From Arthrobacter sp. ZGTC412 (GTDB lineage: Bacteria > Actinomycetota > Actinomycetes > Actinomycetales > Micrococcaceae): DNA of 64,000 bases. The stretch spans positions 62,001 to 126,000 of the forward strand of contig NZ_PJII01000008.1 in assembly GCF_002929215.1 (NCBI RefSeq), read 5' to 3'. Below, piece by piece: positions 50,362 to 60,349 of this stretch. Position numbers and translations under genes: made by a program. A model generated the notes under the pieces. The model worked only from the letters and a program-made list of their open reading frames with translations. It was not told the origin of the DNA and searched no databases. The stretch's first letter is position 1. Each line of letters begins with the position of its first letter.

Positions 50362-51940
50362 GTGGGCGTGGTGTTGGGGGGATCTTCGTTGCAGCTGGTG
50401 GCGTACGTCAATGGTGAGCGAGTCGATGCGACTGAGATGGCTCATCGGCCGTGGCGTGATCTGGTGAAACATCCGCGCTATGCGGAGCTGGTGCTGATTG
50501 AATGCGGGCTGCGGGCCAAACGGGTAACCTCCCACATGGGCCGCCAGTACTTCGCCCATTACCCGAGCCTTGAGTGCCCCGTCGTGCACAAGTCGGAGTC
50601 GCCCCAGCACCTGGCCATGAAGCAGGCGCTGAAGGACAGGATCAACGCGGTCCCGGGTTGGACCGCGGAGGTGGAGGCCGCTCATCCCGAGCGGGCCTGG
50701 ACTGCCGATGTCTTGGCCACCAACACGGACGGCCGGCGGCTGACGTTCGAAGTCCAGCTCTCGCAGCAGACCGAGGAAGAGTTTGTGCGCCGGTCCCAGC
50801 GCTACGTGGACGATCATCGGCCCGGTGTGGGTTGTCCCCAAAGACTTCGATTGGTTCCGGGTGCAGCTGCCGATGATCGTAACGGGCTTCGGTAAGACCA
50901 GCGGCCTGTCTGGGGATCCTGCTGAACTGATGGAGCTGCTCGAACACCAGCCGCTCATCGGAAAGGTGGCCCGGTCCGGGGCGGCGGTGGACGCGGTCCT
51001 ACACCCGAGGTTCAAATGGCCTTACGGGACGCCACGGCACCAGTGGGACACTATACAGCGACTGGAGGCTGAGCGCGCCGAAGCAGTGGAGGCCGCCAGG
51101 GTGAAGGCTGCTCAGGAAGCCAAAGCGAGACAGCTTGCGGGTCAGGAGGAGGTGCAACGTAAGGCGGAAAGGGACTCGCTGTTTGCGGTTCAAGCTGTGG
51201 TCCCCGATGTCGGGGCTGTACCCGCAGTTAAGGCGGGAATGAATGTGTGGGCGAGCATCGTCAAGTGTTCTGGCTCCGGCCACCCTTTCCTCATCTGGCG
51301 GCTGCTGGAGCCGCCGGCGAGGATTGATCTTCGCCCATACCGGCCGGGCCCCGAAAGCCTGGACCGTGTCCTTGTCCCGGTCGAGGCGTGGCTTCAAGCC
51401 GCTGGCGCCTCCCTGGTCCGAGGCAAGCTGGTTACAGTGAATCGACCCGGTAAGCCTTTGGGCTTTGCATGCCCGACGTGCAACGAACTGGTCCAGGGGC
51501 GGTGGGTGTCGTCCATACCAAAATGGAAGTGGTCGACAATTGCAGAACGTAGCCAGGCGGAGGTGGAGGTTCCAAGCCGCCGGAACCGGGCGGGCGCCCC
51601 GGGCCGCCAAAGGAGCAAACCTTCAGCCCTCAGACGGTGCATCGGCCGGAGCGCATTGAGGAAGGCCACCCGGAGTTCATTGGCCCCGCGGCCCTGGGCC
51701 CTCTGGATGTCTGCGGTCAGGGACGCGACCGAAATCGCCGCACGCCAGGCGGCCAAAGATGCCAGGGCGGCACGACTGCGAGAGATCAGCGAGAACCCAC
51801 GCTACATCGGCAGCGCCAACGGCTTCAGGTTTCAGTGCAGTGACTGCGGCGGAACTTTCGAGGACGACAACGAGGGAATCCATGCGAACGCCCAGTGTCT
51901 GGCTCGTGGCGGCAGGAACCCGGCTGGCAGTAGGCGATGA
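50362..51940 (+). pseudogene. Competence protein CoiA-like, frameshifted
   Basis: The 5' part (50362 to ~50810) gives a CoiA-like N terminus: GRQYFAHYP, SESPQHLAMKQAL, a VEAAHPERAWTADVLA block and FEVQLSQQTEEEFVRRSQRY. The continuation IIGPVWVVPKDFDWF is in the next frame, so a frameshift lies at about 50805-50815. Downstream (51555-51700) the best frame turns Arg/Ser-rich, while another frame reads naturally (KPPEPGG...PKEQTFSPQTV), suggesting two more compensating shifts. The end, with two Cys pairs (CSDCGG), is again in the second frame. Sequencing errors cannot be excluded. Confidence 0.65.
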
Positions 51941-51966
51941 CCGGCGGTCGTGAAAGGGTTGCCCCC

Positions 51967-52305
51967 ATGAAGCCGATCACCCTGCTCGACATCGACGGCG
52001 TAATCAACCCGGTGCTCCGGTCGCGGCCGGATACTGTCCGGCCTGACCTGTTGCTCTCCTGCGAGGAGAAACCACCGGTGCGGCCGCTGGCCGGGTGCGG
52101 CCGGATTGGACGGGTGTCGATCTGGCCGGCAGAGGCGACGGCCGACTTGGAGGACCAACTGCTTAGCAGCTACTCAACACGGCTGCGGTGTGCGGCGCAT
52201 GGGCCCAGCGACATCGAGGACTTCATCCCCGAGGCATACCGGCGCACCGCCGAACGGAGCCCTGCTAAGGACTCCGTAAGGCCGCTTACTCCTAACATAA
52301 AGTGA
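51967..52305 (+). pseudogene. Fragment of a HAD-like hydrolase
   Basis: A 112-residue frame begins MKPITLLDIDGVINPVL, the DxD nucleophile motif of HAD hydrolases, but what follows lacks the rest of the domain and has no motif II or III. The N-terminal motif followed by unrelated sequence suggests a deletion or decay. It starts 26 bases after the CoiA-like pseudogene. Confidence 0.45.
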
Positions 52306-52336
52306 CTGCCGCGCCCCTCGGAATGGGGAGCGGCAG
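52306..52336 (+). terminator. Hairpin after the HAD fragment
   Basis: A 12-bp stem with one mismatch (52306-52317 with 52325-52336) and a 7-base loop. A T-rich stretch (CTGTTTGTTC) follows after four bases. Confidence 0.5.
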
Positions 52337-52672
52337 GCGCTCTGTTTGTTCAGAATTTTCCAGGAAAGGCGTGTTGACAACTTCAACAGACTCGGCGGCG
52401 GACTGGGCTGTATATCGACCGCACCGGCCTGGATTCCGTATGTTTTCTGGAGTTTCCAGGTCGAAGACGAAGAAGGCATGGGGTTTGTCATTTCGTGACG
52501 CAGCGTTGTGACCTTGCAGCCGAGTGGCGGTATCCGCTGACAAGGGGCCACTGACTAGATCTCGAAGGCTGGCAAGAGCAAGAATCGTTGCGGTCGACGT
52601 AACATGCCCGTACCAAAGAGGGTAAATTATCGCTTAGTCGGGTGCGGGGCCTGACGAGTGACAAGTGGGGCA
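52337..52672. other. Intergenic region upstream of the STAND NTPase
   Basis: 336 bases without a credible gene, more AT-rich than the core regions; presumably holds the promoter of the large NTPase gene. No repeat or operator stands out. Confidence 0.4.
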
Positions 52673-55600
52673 ATGACTAAGATTCCTATGCAGGACAAGA
52701 ACAATGAGCCTGTCGAGCTTGAAGCTTCCGCGAACTACTCCGCACTGGTCGAGTACAGCCGCGCTGGTGAACGATTTCATCACGTCTGGGCGGCTGCTCA
52801 GTCTCTCAGGCTGCTGGACGCGAGGTCGCGGCTCCAAGCTCTCTGGATCGAAGGAGCCGGAGGCGGATCGGTTGCTGGCGATGAGATTATCGACGTGGCG
52901 GAGTATTACGGTCCGGGACCCGACGAATTCGACGAGGTCGTCGTCCGGCAGTTGAAGTATTCGACAACGCGGGCGGCCCGAAACCTGGGCCTGAGCGACT
53001 TGGGACCAACGCTTCGCAAGTTTGCGCAGATAGATTCTCGGGCTTCCGAGGCTTTCAGCGTTCCTGCGCGAGCGAAAGCCCGCTACGTCGTGGTAACGAA
53101 TCGTCCGATCAGCCCTACTGTTACGAATGCATTTACGAAGATCATGGAAGGCCGGCATTTCGCTGAGAATTCCTATCCAGGGAAGTTGCTGCGTTGGCTA
53201 CAGTTGAATCGCGATTCAGCAATCGGCTTGCTTGACCGAATCGAGTTTGCATCCAGCGAGTTAGGGCTTCGGGCGCTCAGGTCCCAACTTGATGACCTCA
53301 CGGGGATGCTCACTGGAGAGACTGACGCCACGATTCCGTCCGTTCTCATAGAACAGGTCAGTAAACGTGCGAGCGGTGAAACGGCAACTCCTATTCGGCT
53401 TGAAACCGTGGCAGCCTCGTTCGGGGTAGCGGTTGAAGAGCTTGTCCCAGCCCCTTCCCTCTTGTCCACGGAATCGTCGCTAGTCGGACGGGAGCGCTAC
53501 AAAGAGCTCGCCGAGGCAATACTCGCGGCCGAGCGTCCGGTAATTATGACAGCGGTGGGCGGGGCGGGTAAGAGTACCTTTGCCAGGCAACTTCCGGATT
53601 TGCTCGCAGACCGCGCTACGGTGATCGTCTACGATTGCTTCGGAAACGGTTCCTATCGTGCGTCCAACCATTCGAGACACAGGCACCGCGACGGGCTAGT
53701 CCAGATCGCCTCGGAACTCGCGGCCCGTGCGCTTTGCCCTCCACTAATCCCGCGTCCAGCCACCGCTCCGACTGAGTACCTCAAGGCGTTCCGTAAGCGG
53801 CTAGCCGAGGCTGCGTTGCGGAATGCCGAAGGCAGCCCCGGTGCTCGAATTGTTATCCTTGTCGACGCGGCTGATAACGCCGCGGCTGCAGCCCATTCCC
53901 GGCCTGGGGAACAGTCGTTTGTGCGTGACTTGCTGCGCCTAGAGCCGGTCGAAAATGTGAGCATAGTGCTCACGTGCCGGCCCTACCGTGTAAGCGACCT
54001 CGACCCACCCCCGGGAATCGTTCAACTTGAGCTGTCAGAATTCTCACTGCACGAAACTGCGGATATGCTCCATTCGCGATATCCAGAAGCGACGTCGCGG
54101 GAGGTAGAAGAATTCCATCGACGGACTTCGGCTAATCCTCGAATCCAGGCGTTGTCGCTTGAACGGTGCACTAGCCTTCGACAGTGCCTTGAGGCGCTTG
54201 CAGGGATAGCAGAGGAAGACGGTAATGCCGTCGAGCAATTACTGAATCAACAGCTCGATGCGGTTCTGGATACGGCCGGGAATGACCGGGACACGCTAGA
54301 ATTCGCCGGACAGCTGCTGGCCACCCTCCGCCCCCGGATTCCGATCGAGGTGCTTGCGTCGCTGACTGAACGCGACAGCGGGCTGATCCGGAGTTTTGTA
54401 TCTGACCTCGGTCGTGGGCTCCTCATCGACGAAGACTCTGTGCAATTTCTAGACGAGCCAACCGAGACGTTCTTTCGAACGCGATACGAGCTCAACGCGG
54501 AAAATGCTGAGCGAGTTGTGGCCACCCTTACAGAGCTATCGTCCACGAGCTCATACGCTGCTGGTTCACTGCCTCAGGTGCTTTGGGAAGCAGGTCGCTA
54601 CGCCCAACTGGCGCAACTCGCCAAAGCCGATCTCGCGCTTCCGAACGCCAGCGAAGTCGAGCGTCGTCAAATCTCACAATTACGAACCGCCTTCGCGCTC
54701 CGTGCCGCTATCAAGCTTCGTCATCCCGCGGACATCGTAGGACTTGCGATGCGTGCCGGGGAAGCGGCAGCGAGCAGTGAGCGTCGCTACAGGCTCCTAT
54801 GCAATGAACCTGACCTCACAGGGGACATTCTCGACAGCGCAACGATAGATGAAATACGGGCAGCCCGCATGTTTCCCGGTGACTGGCCGGGAGCTGTGCT
54901 TGGAGCTGAGTCGGTTATGTTGGCAATGAAGACCGATCGACAAGGTGAGGGTAGGAACCGACTACGGGCCGCCGTGGCCGCGTTGAACGCGTGGGTCCAA
55001 GCGCAAGCGGAATCGAGTGATTCGAATGTCGAGCCCAAAAACGTTGCAAACATCGCGCTGGCGGCCCTGTACCTTCATGGAGAACAATCAGCGGCGCGAT
55101 TCTTGGAGGGCTGGCGTCCACCTCGCTGGATCTTAGAGCCAGCGGGGCTTCTAACCGCAACTCTCTTGGCTCGAGGCGAGCAGGATAGGGTGACGAAGCT
55201 CGGGCTAGCATCCCAATCGGCAGCCCTCAGCGTAGCTGTCGCGGCCGAATCTCAGCGTCTTGGCGTTCCAATGACACAAGAGCACTCGCAGCGCGCTTGG
55301 CAGACGCTGCGGGAAAAGCACATCGATATCGATTTCAGAGAGTACGAACTTCAGAACGCCACGGACATGATTTTCCGCGGTGTCTCTTGGATTTCGGCAT
55401 GGGCAGTGCGCTACGCGGTAGCGGCACCGGAGGAAGCGATCTCGCTGCTTAGCGAATACCTTCCGAGTGAACCGCCAAACGATCTCGGCGACATTTACGG
55501 GCGCAAGCGTTCCGGTCTGCTGCATGCATACGCTCTCCGCGCCTGCTTTCGGAAGCAACCGCTCACACTTGCAGACCTGCAACCAACAGAGGACGCGGCC

Positions 55601-58600
55601 GAACCACGCCGAGGACGGCATGAATCCGAGGAACAGCAAGCACAACTCCAGCAGCTTCTTCCATGGCTTAACGAATGGGGGAACTGGACCCTAGGCAGGG
55701 TCGCTGCTCGTGCGATTGGTACGCTGTTGGGCACCTATCCGAGCAAGCGCTCAGGCTACCGGGACCCTGTTCTCCTTCGTCGGATAGCCGGGCCCATCGC
55801 CGCCCAATTAGCGCACAACACCTGCGAAAAAGCTGTTACAGATCAATTCCGCGAGATCCTGCGAAACGCCAACGATCATTCTGGGCTATACGTTGCGGCC
55901 GAAATGATTGCTTGCTTACATGGGGACGACCGCTTCGTTGATGCTGCTTATGCGTGCGCCAACGCGGCGGCCAGTGCGTCCGAACGAGAACATCAGTCTG
56001 CAGACCAAATGGCAGATGACATGGTTCGCATAGCTCGATCAATTTTCGCCTATGACCCACTTGAAGCGCGGCTTTACTTCGAACGTGCGGTTACGGTCGT
56101 ATCTCGTGTCGGTGACGACGGATGGCAACGCTGGGGGGCGATTACCAAAATTGGACGCACAGCCGCCAATGATGACGAGCGCGAGGCCTTCGCGTTGGCT
56201 GCACACCTCGCGCACCTAGCGGAAAGGATGGAGCCCTACCTGGACGACGGCTTCGACGAGGGGGAACTGATCCGGACGATCCGACACATCGTCGGCCCTA
56301 GAACGCTGGGGTTGCTTAGCCAGTGGCGCGATCGGCGGTTTGGGAAATTGGAGTGGCTTCTCCACACACTTTCCGAGGAACAATCAGGTTTGTTTGAGCC
56401 CGTGCCTCATGTGTCCATAGCTTTGGCTTCCTTTAGCGAACGTATATCCATTGGTCCGCGACTGACCCTGCTTCAGGACCGCGGCGAACTCACAGACCGC
56501 CGATTCGAAGCTGCTCGCGATTTAGCGCGGGCACGTGGCTCGGAGCTCTACGCGGAGGACACTGGCGAAAGCGTTGCCGCCCGCTTCGAACTGGACTCCA
56601 AGGAGACTTCCGAGGATTACAGCGACAACAGGGTGTCCAGTTTCTCTAATGACAATGGCGCCTACCTGGCATCACAGGCAAGCAAACTCGCAAGGCTGCG
56701 AGAACGTCTGCACGAGGTCAACCTCTCTACAAATGAAGGTATGTTGCAGGCTGCAGAAGCGATCGCGGATGCCACCCACCGGAGCGAGATTCTTCCTCTC
56801 ATCGACGCTATGACGGAGCGGCCCGTCAGCCATTGGGCGGCAGTAACCCATGCCTTTAGCGAATGTGAAGAGTTCACGGCATGGCAAAGAGCGTCCTTCC
56901 TTCAACATGCCTTAAAGATGTCGTCGAACAGCCATGCATTTCGTGGAGCCCTCCGTGCACTCGCCAAAGACTTCCTCGCTGAGAATGGCACATCAATCAT
57001 GTCGGGGTATCGATATGGAATCGATCTGGAAGAGTTCGCTACGCTTCTAGGCATAAACCCGAGTGACGTCGCCATGCTTGCTCTCGAGGCAACGGACGCG
57101 ACGATCGTGGTCTCGTCTGCGGAGTCCTGCTACCGCCTTGCAAGTGCAGTTGCCTCTCTCCTAACGCCACAGGAGGCAGTCTCCTCACTCAAGACGGCGC
57201 TCACTGACCTGGAACAGGCCCTGGAGATTGAACCGTGGTCAACGGAGGGTCTTGAAATCCCTACTTCCTCGGATATCCACGCCGCTACCGCAGCCTTTCT
57301 CTGGTCCGCGCTGGCAGATCCCCGGGCTAGCATTCGATGGAGGGCTACACATGCTGTCCGATTCCTCTTCGAGTACGGCGATCAAACTTTGATCGATGCC
57401 CTTTGCGCGTTCTCCCATAGCGACGCGCCCAGAGGCTACGCCGACCAGCGGTTCCCCTTTTATCGGATGCACGCCGTGGAAGCGCTGCTGGTTGCAGCCG
57501 AGCGTGCCTCCGTCACACATCCCGGGAACGTCGTTTCGGTACTGCCAACAATCAAGAGGCTGCAGGCAGAATACCCGGACAACTTGCGCATGCAGCGCTG
57601 CTGCGCCCAAATCGGCATTCGGACTGGCGATCACGAATTAGTCGACCAAGCTACCTTCACTCCGAAGCCAATTGAAGTAATGTCCCGCTATGAACGTGCT
57701 GGTGCGCCTAAACCTTTCACCACAAGTCGCGGGACCTCGGAGTTCGACTTCCACTTCGATATAGATGAGTACTGGCTCGGTCCTTTGAGCGATTCTTTCC
57801 AAGTTGAACACTCGGATGTGGTCAAAGCCGCTAGCGACGTGATCCTTGAAGAGTGGGAGTGGCGCGACTCGCCGTTATTGACGATCGACCCCCGACGAGC
57901 CGCAGAAGCCTATCTGGAGGGGGAAACATACTTCTACAAATACGACTTCCCTGAGGCGGAGAATCTTGACTTCTATCTCTCATACCATGCGATGCTCACC
58001 GTCGCTGGTCGATTGCTTAGGAGTAAAACGCCTTACCAGGAGCCAGACGATAACCACACAGAATTCGACCGCTGGTTCTCAACCTTCGACCTAATCCGCG
58101 AGGACCGTCTGTGGCTGTCCGACGCGCGACGTGCCGTGCCCCAAGACCTAGGCCACGCATCGCGCAGTGGTCACGACGGGTGGCTGTGGGAAGTTACCAC
58201 CAGCGACTTCGTCCGGGCATTTCTCGGGCCGGATGGGTGGATCACGGTGAGACAGTCCGCTCACCAAACTGACTATAGAACCTCAGACAATATTTTTGTG
58301 ACAAGCGCCCTCGTTAGCCGTCAGACGGGACCGGCGCTCGTCCGTGCCCTGCAAACTTCACCGTCGTTCAACAATTTCCGTATCCCGCTCGCTGGTGATG
58401 ACGATTTTACATTCGACTCCGGAACATTTCGGCTTCGAGGGTGGCTTGACGATCCTGACTCGGAAAGTGGCAGTGATAGACGAGACCCATTCGCCCTCGA
58501 TGTGCGGTATCCAACACCGCGACCTTCCAACTGGGTGCAAAAGCTCCTCAATCTGAGCTCGACGACCAACGGACTGGACTGGCTCCAGATTGGAAAGCCG

Positions 58601-58888
58601 GAAGCAGTTGCCGTCTCTGCGGCGTGGTCTCAAAAAGACCGCAGCCGTGAGAGGCGGGGGCCAGACGGTGCCCGACTTCGAGTCACGCCAACACTCCTCG
58701 AAGATCTTGCAGCCGCAACAGACAGTGCGGTGATCCTTGCAGTCCGTTTTGATAGGAACGACGAATCCACCCGGCGCTACTCAGGCTCCGATGACTCTTT
58801 GGGGTATCTCGATGACTACGTCAAATTCTTCCTCTTCACGCCCAACGAGGGATGGCGCGACTACCGCGGCGATCCTATCGCTAGGTAA
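52673..58888 (+). CDS. Giant nuclease-STAND NTPase, AVAST type III (Avs3a)-like anti-phage protein
   Basis: A 2071-residue protein. Residues 20-170 form a Cap4/DUF4297-like PD-(D/E)XK nuclease: RFHHVWAAAQSLRLL, Glu60, Asp74 in DEIIDVAEYYG, and Gln93-x-Lys95 in VVVRQLKYST. The STAND NTPase follows: Walker A VGGAGKSTFA with Lys300, Walker B IVILVDAADNA (398-401) and sensor Arg in LTCRPYRV. Residues ~600-2071 are mostly helical, TPR-like sensor region, then a beta-rich end. In Avs3 proteins phage proteins (large terminase) trigger the nuclease. Start at the ATG 52673 (GGGG nearby). Codons such as TTA, CTA and AGT are more common than in the core genes. The family call is by motif order, not by search. 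Confidence 0.78.
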   Translation: MTKIPMQDKNNEPVELEASANYSALVEYSRAGERFHHVWAAAQSLRLLDARSRLQALWIEGAGGGSVAGDEIIDVAEYYGPGPDEFDEVVVRQLKYSTTRAARNLGLSDLGPTLRKFAQIDSRASEAFSVPARAKARYVVVTNRPISPTVTNAFTKIMEGRHFAENSYPGKLLRWLQLNRDSAIGLLDRIEFASSELGLRALRSQLDDLTGMLTGETDATIPSVLIEQVSKRASGETATPIRLETVAASFGVAVEELVPAPSLLSTESSLVGRERYKELAEAILAAERPVIMTAVGGAGKSTFARQLPDLLADRATVIVYDCFGNGSYRASNHSRHRHRDGLVQIASELAARALCPPLIPRPATAPTEYLKAFRKRLAEAALRNAEGSPGARIVILVDAADNAAAAAHSRPGEQSFVRDLLRLEPVENVSIVLTCRPYRVSDLDPPPGIVQLELSEFSLHETADMLHSRYPEATSREVEEFHRRTSANPRIQALSLERCTSLRQCLEALAGIAEEDGNAVEQLLNQQLDAVLDTAGNDRDTLEFAGQLLATLRPRIPIEVLASLTERDSGLIRSFVSDLGRGLLIDEDSVQFLDEPTETFFRTRYELNAENAERVVATLTELSSTSSYAAGSLPQVLWEAGRYAQLAQLAKADLALPNASEVERRQISQLRTAFALRAAIKLRHPADIVGLAMRAGEAAASSERRYRLLCNEPDLTGDILDSATIDEIRAARMFPGDWPGAVLGAESVMLAMKTDRQGEGRNRLRAAVAALNAWVQAQAESSDSNVEPKNVANIALAALYLHGEQSAARFLEGWRPPRWILEPAGLLTATLLARGEQDRVTKLGLASQSAALSVAVAAESQRLGVPMTQEHSQRAWQTLREKHIDIDFREYELQNATDMIFRGVSWISAWAVRYAVAAPEEAISLLSEYLPSEPPNDLGDIYGRKRSGLLHAYALRACFRKQPLTLADLQPTEDAAEPRRGRHESEEQQAQLQQLLPWLNEWGNWTLGRVAARAIGTLLGTYPSKRSGYRDPVLLRRIAGPIAAQLAHNTCEKAVTDQFREILRNANDHSGLYVAAEMIACLHGDDRFVDAAYACANAAASASEREHQSADQMADDMVRIARSIFAYDPLEARLYFERAVTVVSRVGDDGWQRWGAITKIGRTAANDDEREAFALAAHLAHLAERMEPYLDDGFDEGELIRTIRHIVGPRTLGLLSQWRDRRFGKLEWLLHTLSEEQSGLFEPVPHVSIALASFSERISIGPRLTLLQDRGELTDRRFEAARDLARARGSELYAEDTGESVAARFELDSKETSEDYSDNRVSSFSNDNGAYLASQASKLARLRERLHEVNLSTNEGMLQAAEAIADATHRSEILPLIDAMTERPVSHWAAVTHAFSECEEFTAWQRASFLQHALKMSSNSHAFRGALRALAKDFLAENGTSIMSGYRYGIDLEEFATLLGINPSDVAMLALEATDATIVVSSAESCYRLASAVASLLTPQEAVSSLKTALTDLEQALEIEPWSTEGLEIPTSSDIHAATAAFLWSALADPRASIRWRATHAVRFLFEYGDQTLIDALCAFSHSDAPRGYADQRFPFYRMHAVEALLVAAERASVTHPGNVVSVLPTIKRLQAEYPDNLRMQRCCAQIGIRTGDHELVDQATFTPKPIEVMSRYERAGAPKPFTTSRGTSEFDFHFDIDEYWLGPLSDSFQVEHSDVVKAASDVILEEWEWRDSPLLTIDPRRAAEAYLEGETYFYKYDFPEAENLDFYLSYHAMLTVAGRLLRSKTPYQEPDDNHTEFDRWFSTFDLIREDRLWLSDARRAVPQDLGHASRSGHDGWLWEVTTSDFVRAFLGPDGWITVRQSAHQTDYRTSDNIFVTSALVSRQTGPALVRALQTSPSFNNFRIPLAGDDDFTFDSGTFRLRGWLDDPDSESGSDRRDPFALDVRYPTPRPSNWVQKLLNLSSTTNGLDWLQIGKPEAVAVSAAWSQKDRSRERRGPDGARLRVTPTLLEDLAAATDSAVILAVRFDRNDESTRRYSGSDDSLGYLDDYVKFFLFTPNEGWRDYRGDPIAR

Positions 58889-59507
58889 GCAACTCGCCGC
58901 CACTCTAGACGAGCACGATTTCCTGTCACGGTGGATGGCGCACTACCTCGCAGAACGAATGGCCACACTCGAGTCCCTTCGGGGCCGGAAGCGGTCAGAA
59001 GCCGAGGATGAGGTTGCTGACCATATCCTCCGGCTCTGGGAACATCGACACGGAGCTGCACTTCGTGAGAATCCAACCGCCCTATCCGACAGTGTCGGGC
59101 GGGCAATCGCTCGGCTGGACCCGAAGGGGCTTCAGCCCTGGGGCTTCTATAAAACCTTCGAGGAAGAGGCCGGGCCGAGCGCAATAGACATAGAGGTCAA
59201 CACTTTTCTCCGGGCCGCTCTCGGCCTTGACCGACTAATGGCGGACCTTTTGCGCTCGCTCGTTAACTGCGCGGCGATGATGTCGGCTGAGAAGGACAAG
59301 GAATGGGTACTTCACGCTCAAGCGGCCGGCGCAGATCAATTCGAATACCTATGGCTGGTGCAAAACGATAAACAGGTTGAGGACTCTGATCAGAGTCAGG
59401 TTGCCGTTGCGAAGGCAAAAATTGTTGAACGGTCTAAGTTGGTAATCGAGCTTCTGGAGGCCCTGGTCCGCGAGACATCCGAACCGGCGCGGCCAGAAGC
59501 ACAGTGA
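58812..59507 (+). CDS. Helical partner of the STAND NTPase (Avs3b-like)
   Basis: A 231-residue, nearly all-helical protein. It begins inside the NTPase gene, overlapping it by 77 bases in another frame, so it is translated from the same message. Key blocks are ILSLGKQLAATLDEHDFLSRWMAHYLAERM and DHILRLWEHRHGAAL (each shown in part), and the Lys/Glu-rich C terminus AKIVERSKLVIELLEAL. I recall this pattern from the small proteins that accompany AVAST-type STAND genes. The start could also be the ATG at 58791. Confidence 0.65.
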   Translation: MTTSNSSSSRPTRDGATTAAILSLGKQLAATLDEHDFLSRWMAHYLAERMATLESLRGRKRSEAEDEVADHILRLWEHRHGAALRENPTALSDSVGRAIARLDPKGLQPWGFYKTFEEEAGPSAIDIEVNTFLRAALGLDRLMADLLRSLVNCAAMMSAEKDKEWVLHAQAAGADQFEYLWLVQNDKQVEDSDQSQVAVAKAKIVERSKLVIELLEALVRETSEPARPEAQ

Positions 59508-59858
59508 AGGCGCCGGCGACGTCTGGTGGGAAGCGAACGAGCGGCCGGAAAGACCGGAAACAGCGGATTCGGGGCGTGGACGAGATCCTGTCCTCTGGAA
59601 TGGTACGTAACAGTCTCCTGAAAACGGGAGCTCGAGTCCCGATTCCGCAAAACCCCTCTATGCCCCTGGTAGCTGCAGGCTCTAGTGCCATCCGGCTCTA
59701 CTCCTGGTTAAGATGTTCCCACTACTTGCTGCGGCCATCAGCAGGCGGATTCGAGTAGAAAGCGCCCTACCTTGGCGAACTGACGACAAATGGCGGTCAG
59801 GCCCCTGCTCCTTCCATCGGCGGGCACAGGCTGATCGCCAACTGTTGGTGGACTCTGC
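59508..59858. other. Gap without a supported gene; T-arm-like element
   Basis: A short open frame (59504-59758) has no coding character. Around 59620-59650 the sequence CGGGAGCTCGAGTCCCG forms a 5-bp stem and 7-base loop like a tRNA T-arm, followed by ATTCCGCA; an upstream GCGGATT at 59561 could pair as an acceptor with one mismatch, but no D or anticodon arm fits. Probably a tRNA-like relic or chance. Confidence 0.35.
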
Positions 59859-60326
59859 TTATTCGTGGTCCGCTCGGGCTGCCAGTGCAGCGCCTATGGC
59901 GTCCGCCCAGTACATTTGCCTGCCAAGTACTCGGCATTCCGTACGTGCCCGGCCAGCCAGCTCGTCTTTGGAGAAGCCCAAACGCGCTGCGGTTTCTCGA
60001 CCTGTGACCAGCAGCGTGTCTCGGACTTCGGATCGGGCTGCCGCTACGACCGCCCCTTCCACCAGCAACCGGGTGACAGCACCCTGCTTCAGCCCGGCGG
60101 CTTTTGCTGGCGGATCAGCTCGACGAACCAACACCCTGGATACGTCATGACTCTTGAGTCTTGATGCGACCGCCTTGTACAGATCCGAGAGGGTCGTTGG
60201 GGTATCGTCCGCACCGAACGTCAGCTCGAAAAGGTCAGAGATTACATCGCCTTCCTCCTTCCCCTCGGCTACGACTAGACGAATTGTCGTCTTCGTCGTA
60301 TCGACGACTACACCCATAACCTTCAT
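59859..60326 (-). CDS. Small RNase-H-fold protein, DUF3010-like
   Basis: A 155-residue protein. It starts with MKVMGVVVDTTKTTIRLVV, a strand-turn-strand with an Asp as in RNase-H/RuvC-fold proteins, then VSRVLVRRADPPAKAAG and a helix GAVTRLLVEGAVVAAA that resemble the DUF3010 pattern. The ATG at 60326 is chosen because of a GGAG 5-6 bases upstream. It is transcribed divergently from a Ser/Thr kinase with only 23 bases between start codons, implying a shared control region and a joint role. Family match is tentative. Confidence 0.55.
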   Translation of the reverse strand: MKVMGVVVDTTKTTIRLVVAEGKEEGDVISDLFELTFGADDTPTTLSDLYKAVASRLKSHDVSRVLVRRADPPAKAAGLKQGAVTRLLVEGAVVAAARSEVRDTLLVTGRETAARLGFSKDELAGRARTECRVLGRQMYWADAIGAALAARADHE

Positions 60327-60349
60327 AAAGTCTCCTGTACTGTTCATGT

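Noticed and set aside
59561-59650. Possible tRNA gene
   Set aside because: A T-arm and near-pairing acceptor ends exist, but D-arm and anticodon arm do not form and the spacing is wrong.
59504-59758. 84-codon plus-strand frame after the Avs3b-like gene
   Set aside because: Basic, Ser/Arg/Pro-rich, overlaps a tRNA-like hairpin and has no homology cue.
59713-60150. Plus-strand frame opposite the RNase-H-fold gene
   Set aside because: Ser/Arg/Ala-rich, typical of an antisense frame; the minus-strand gene has a good ribosome binding site.
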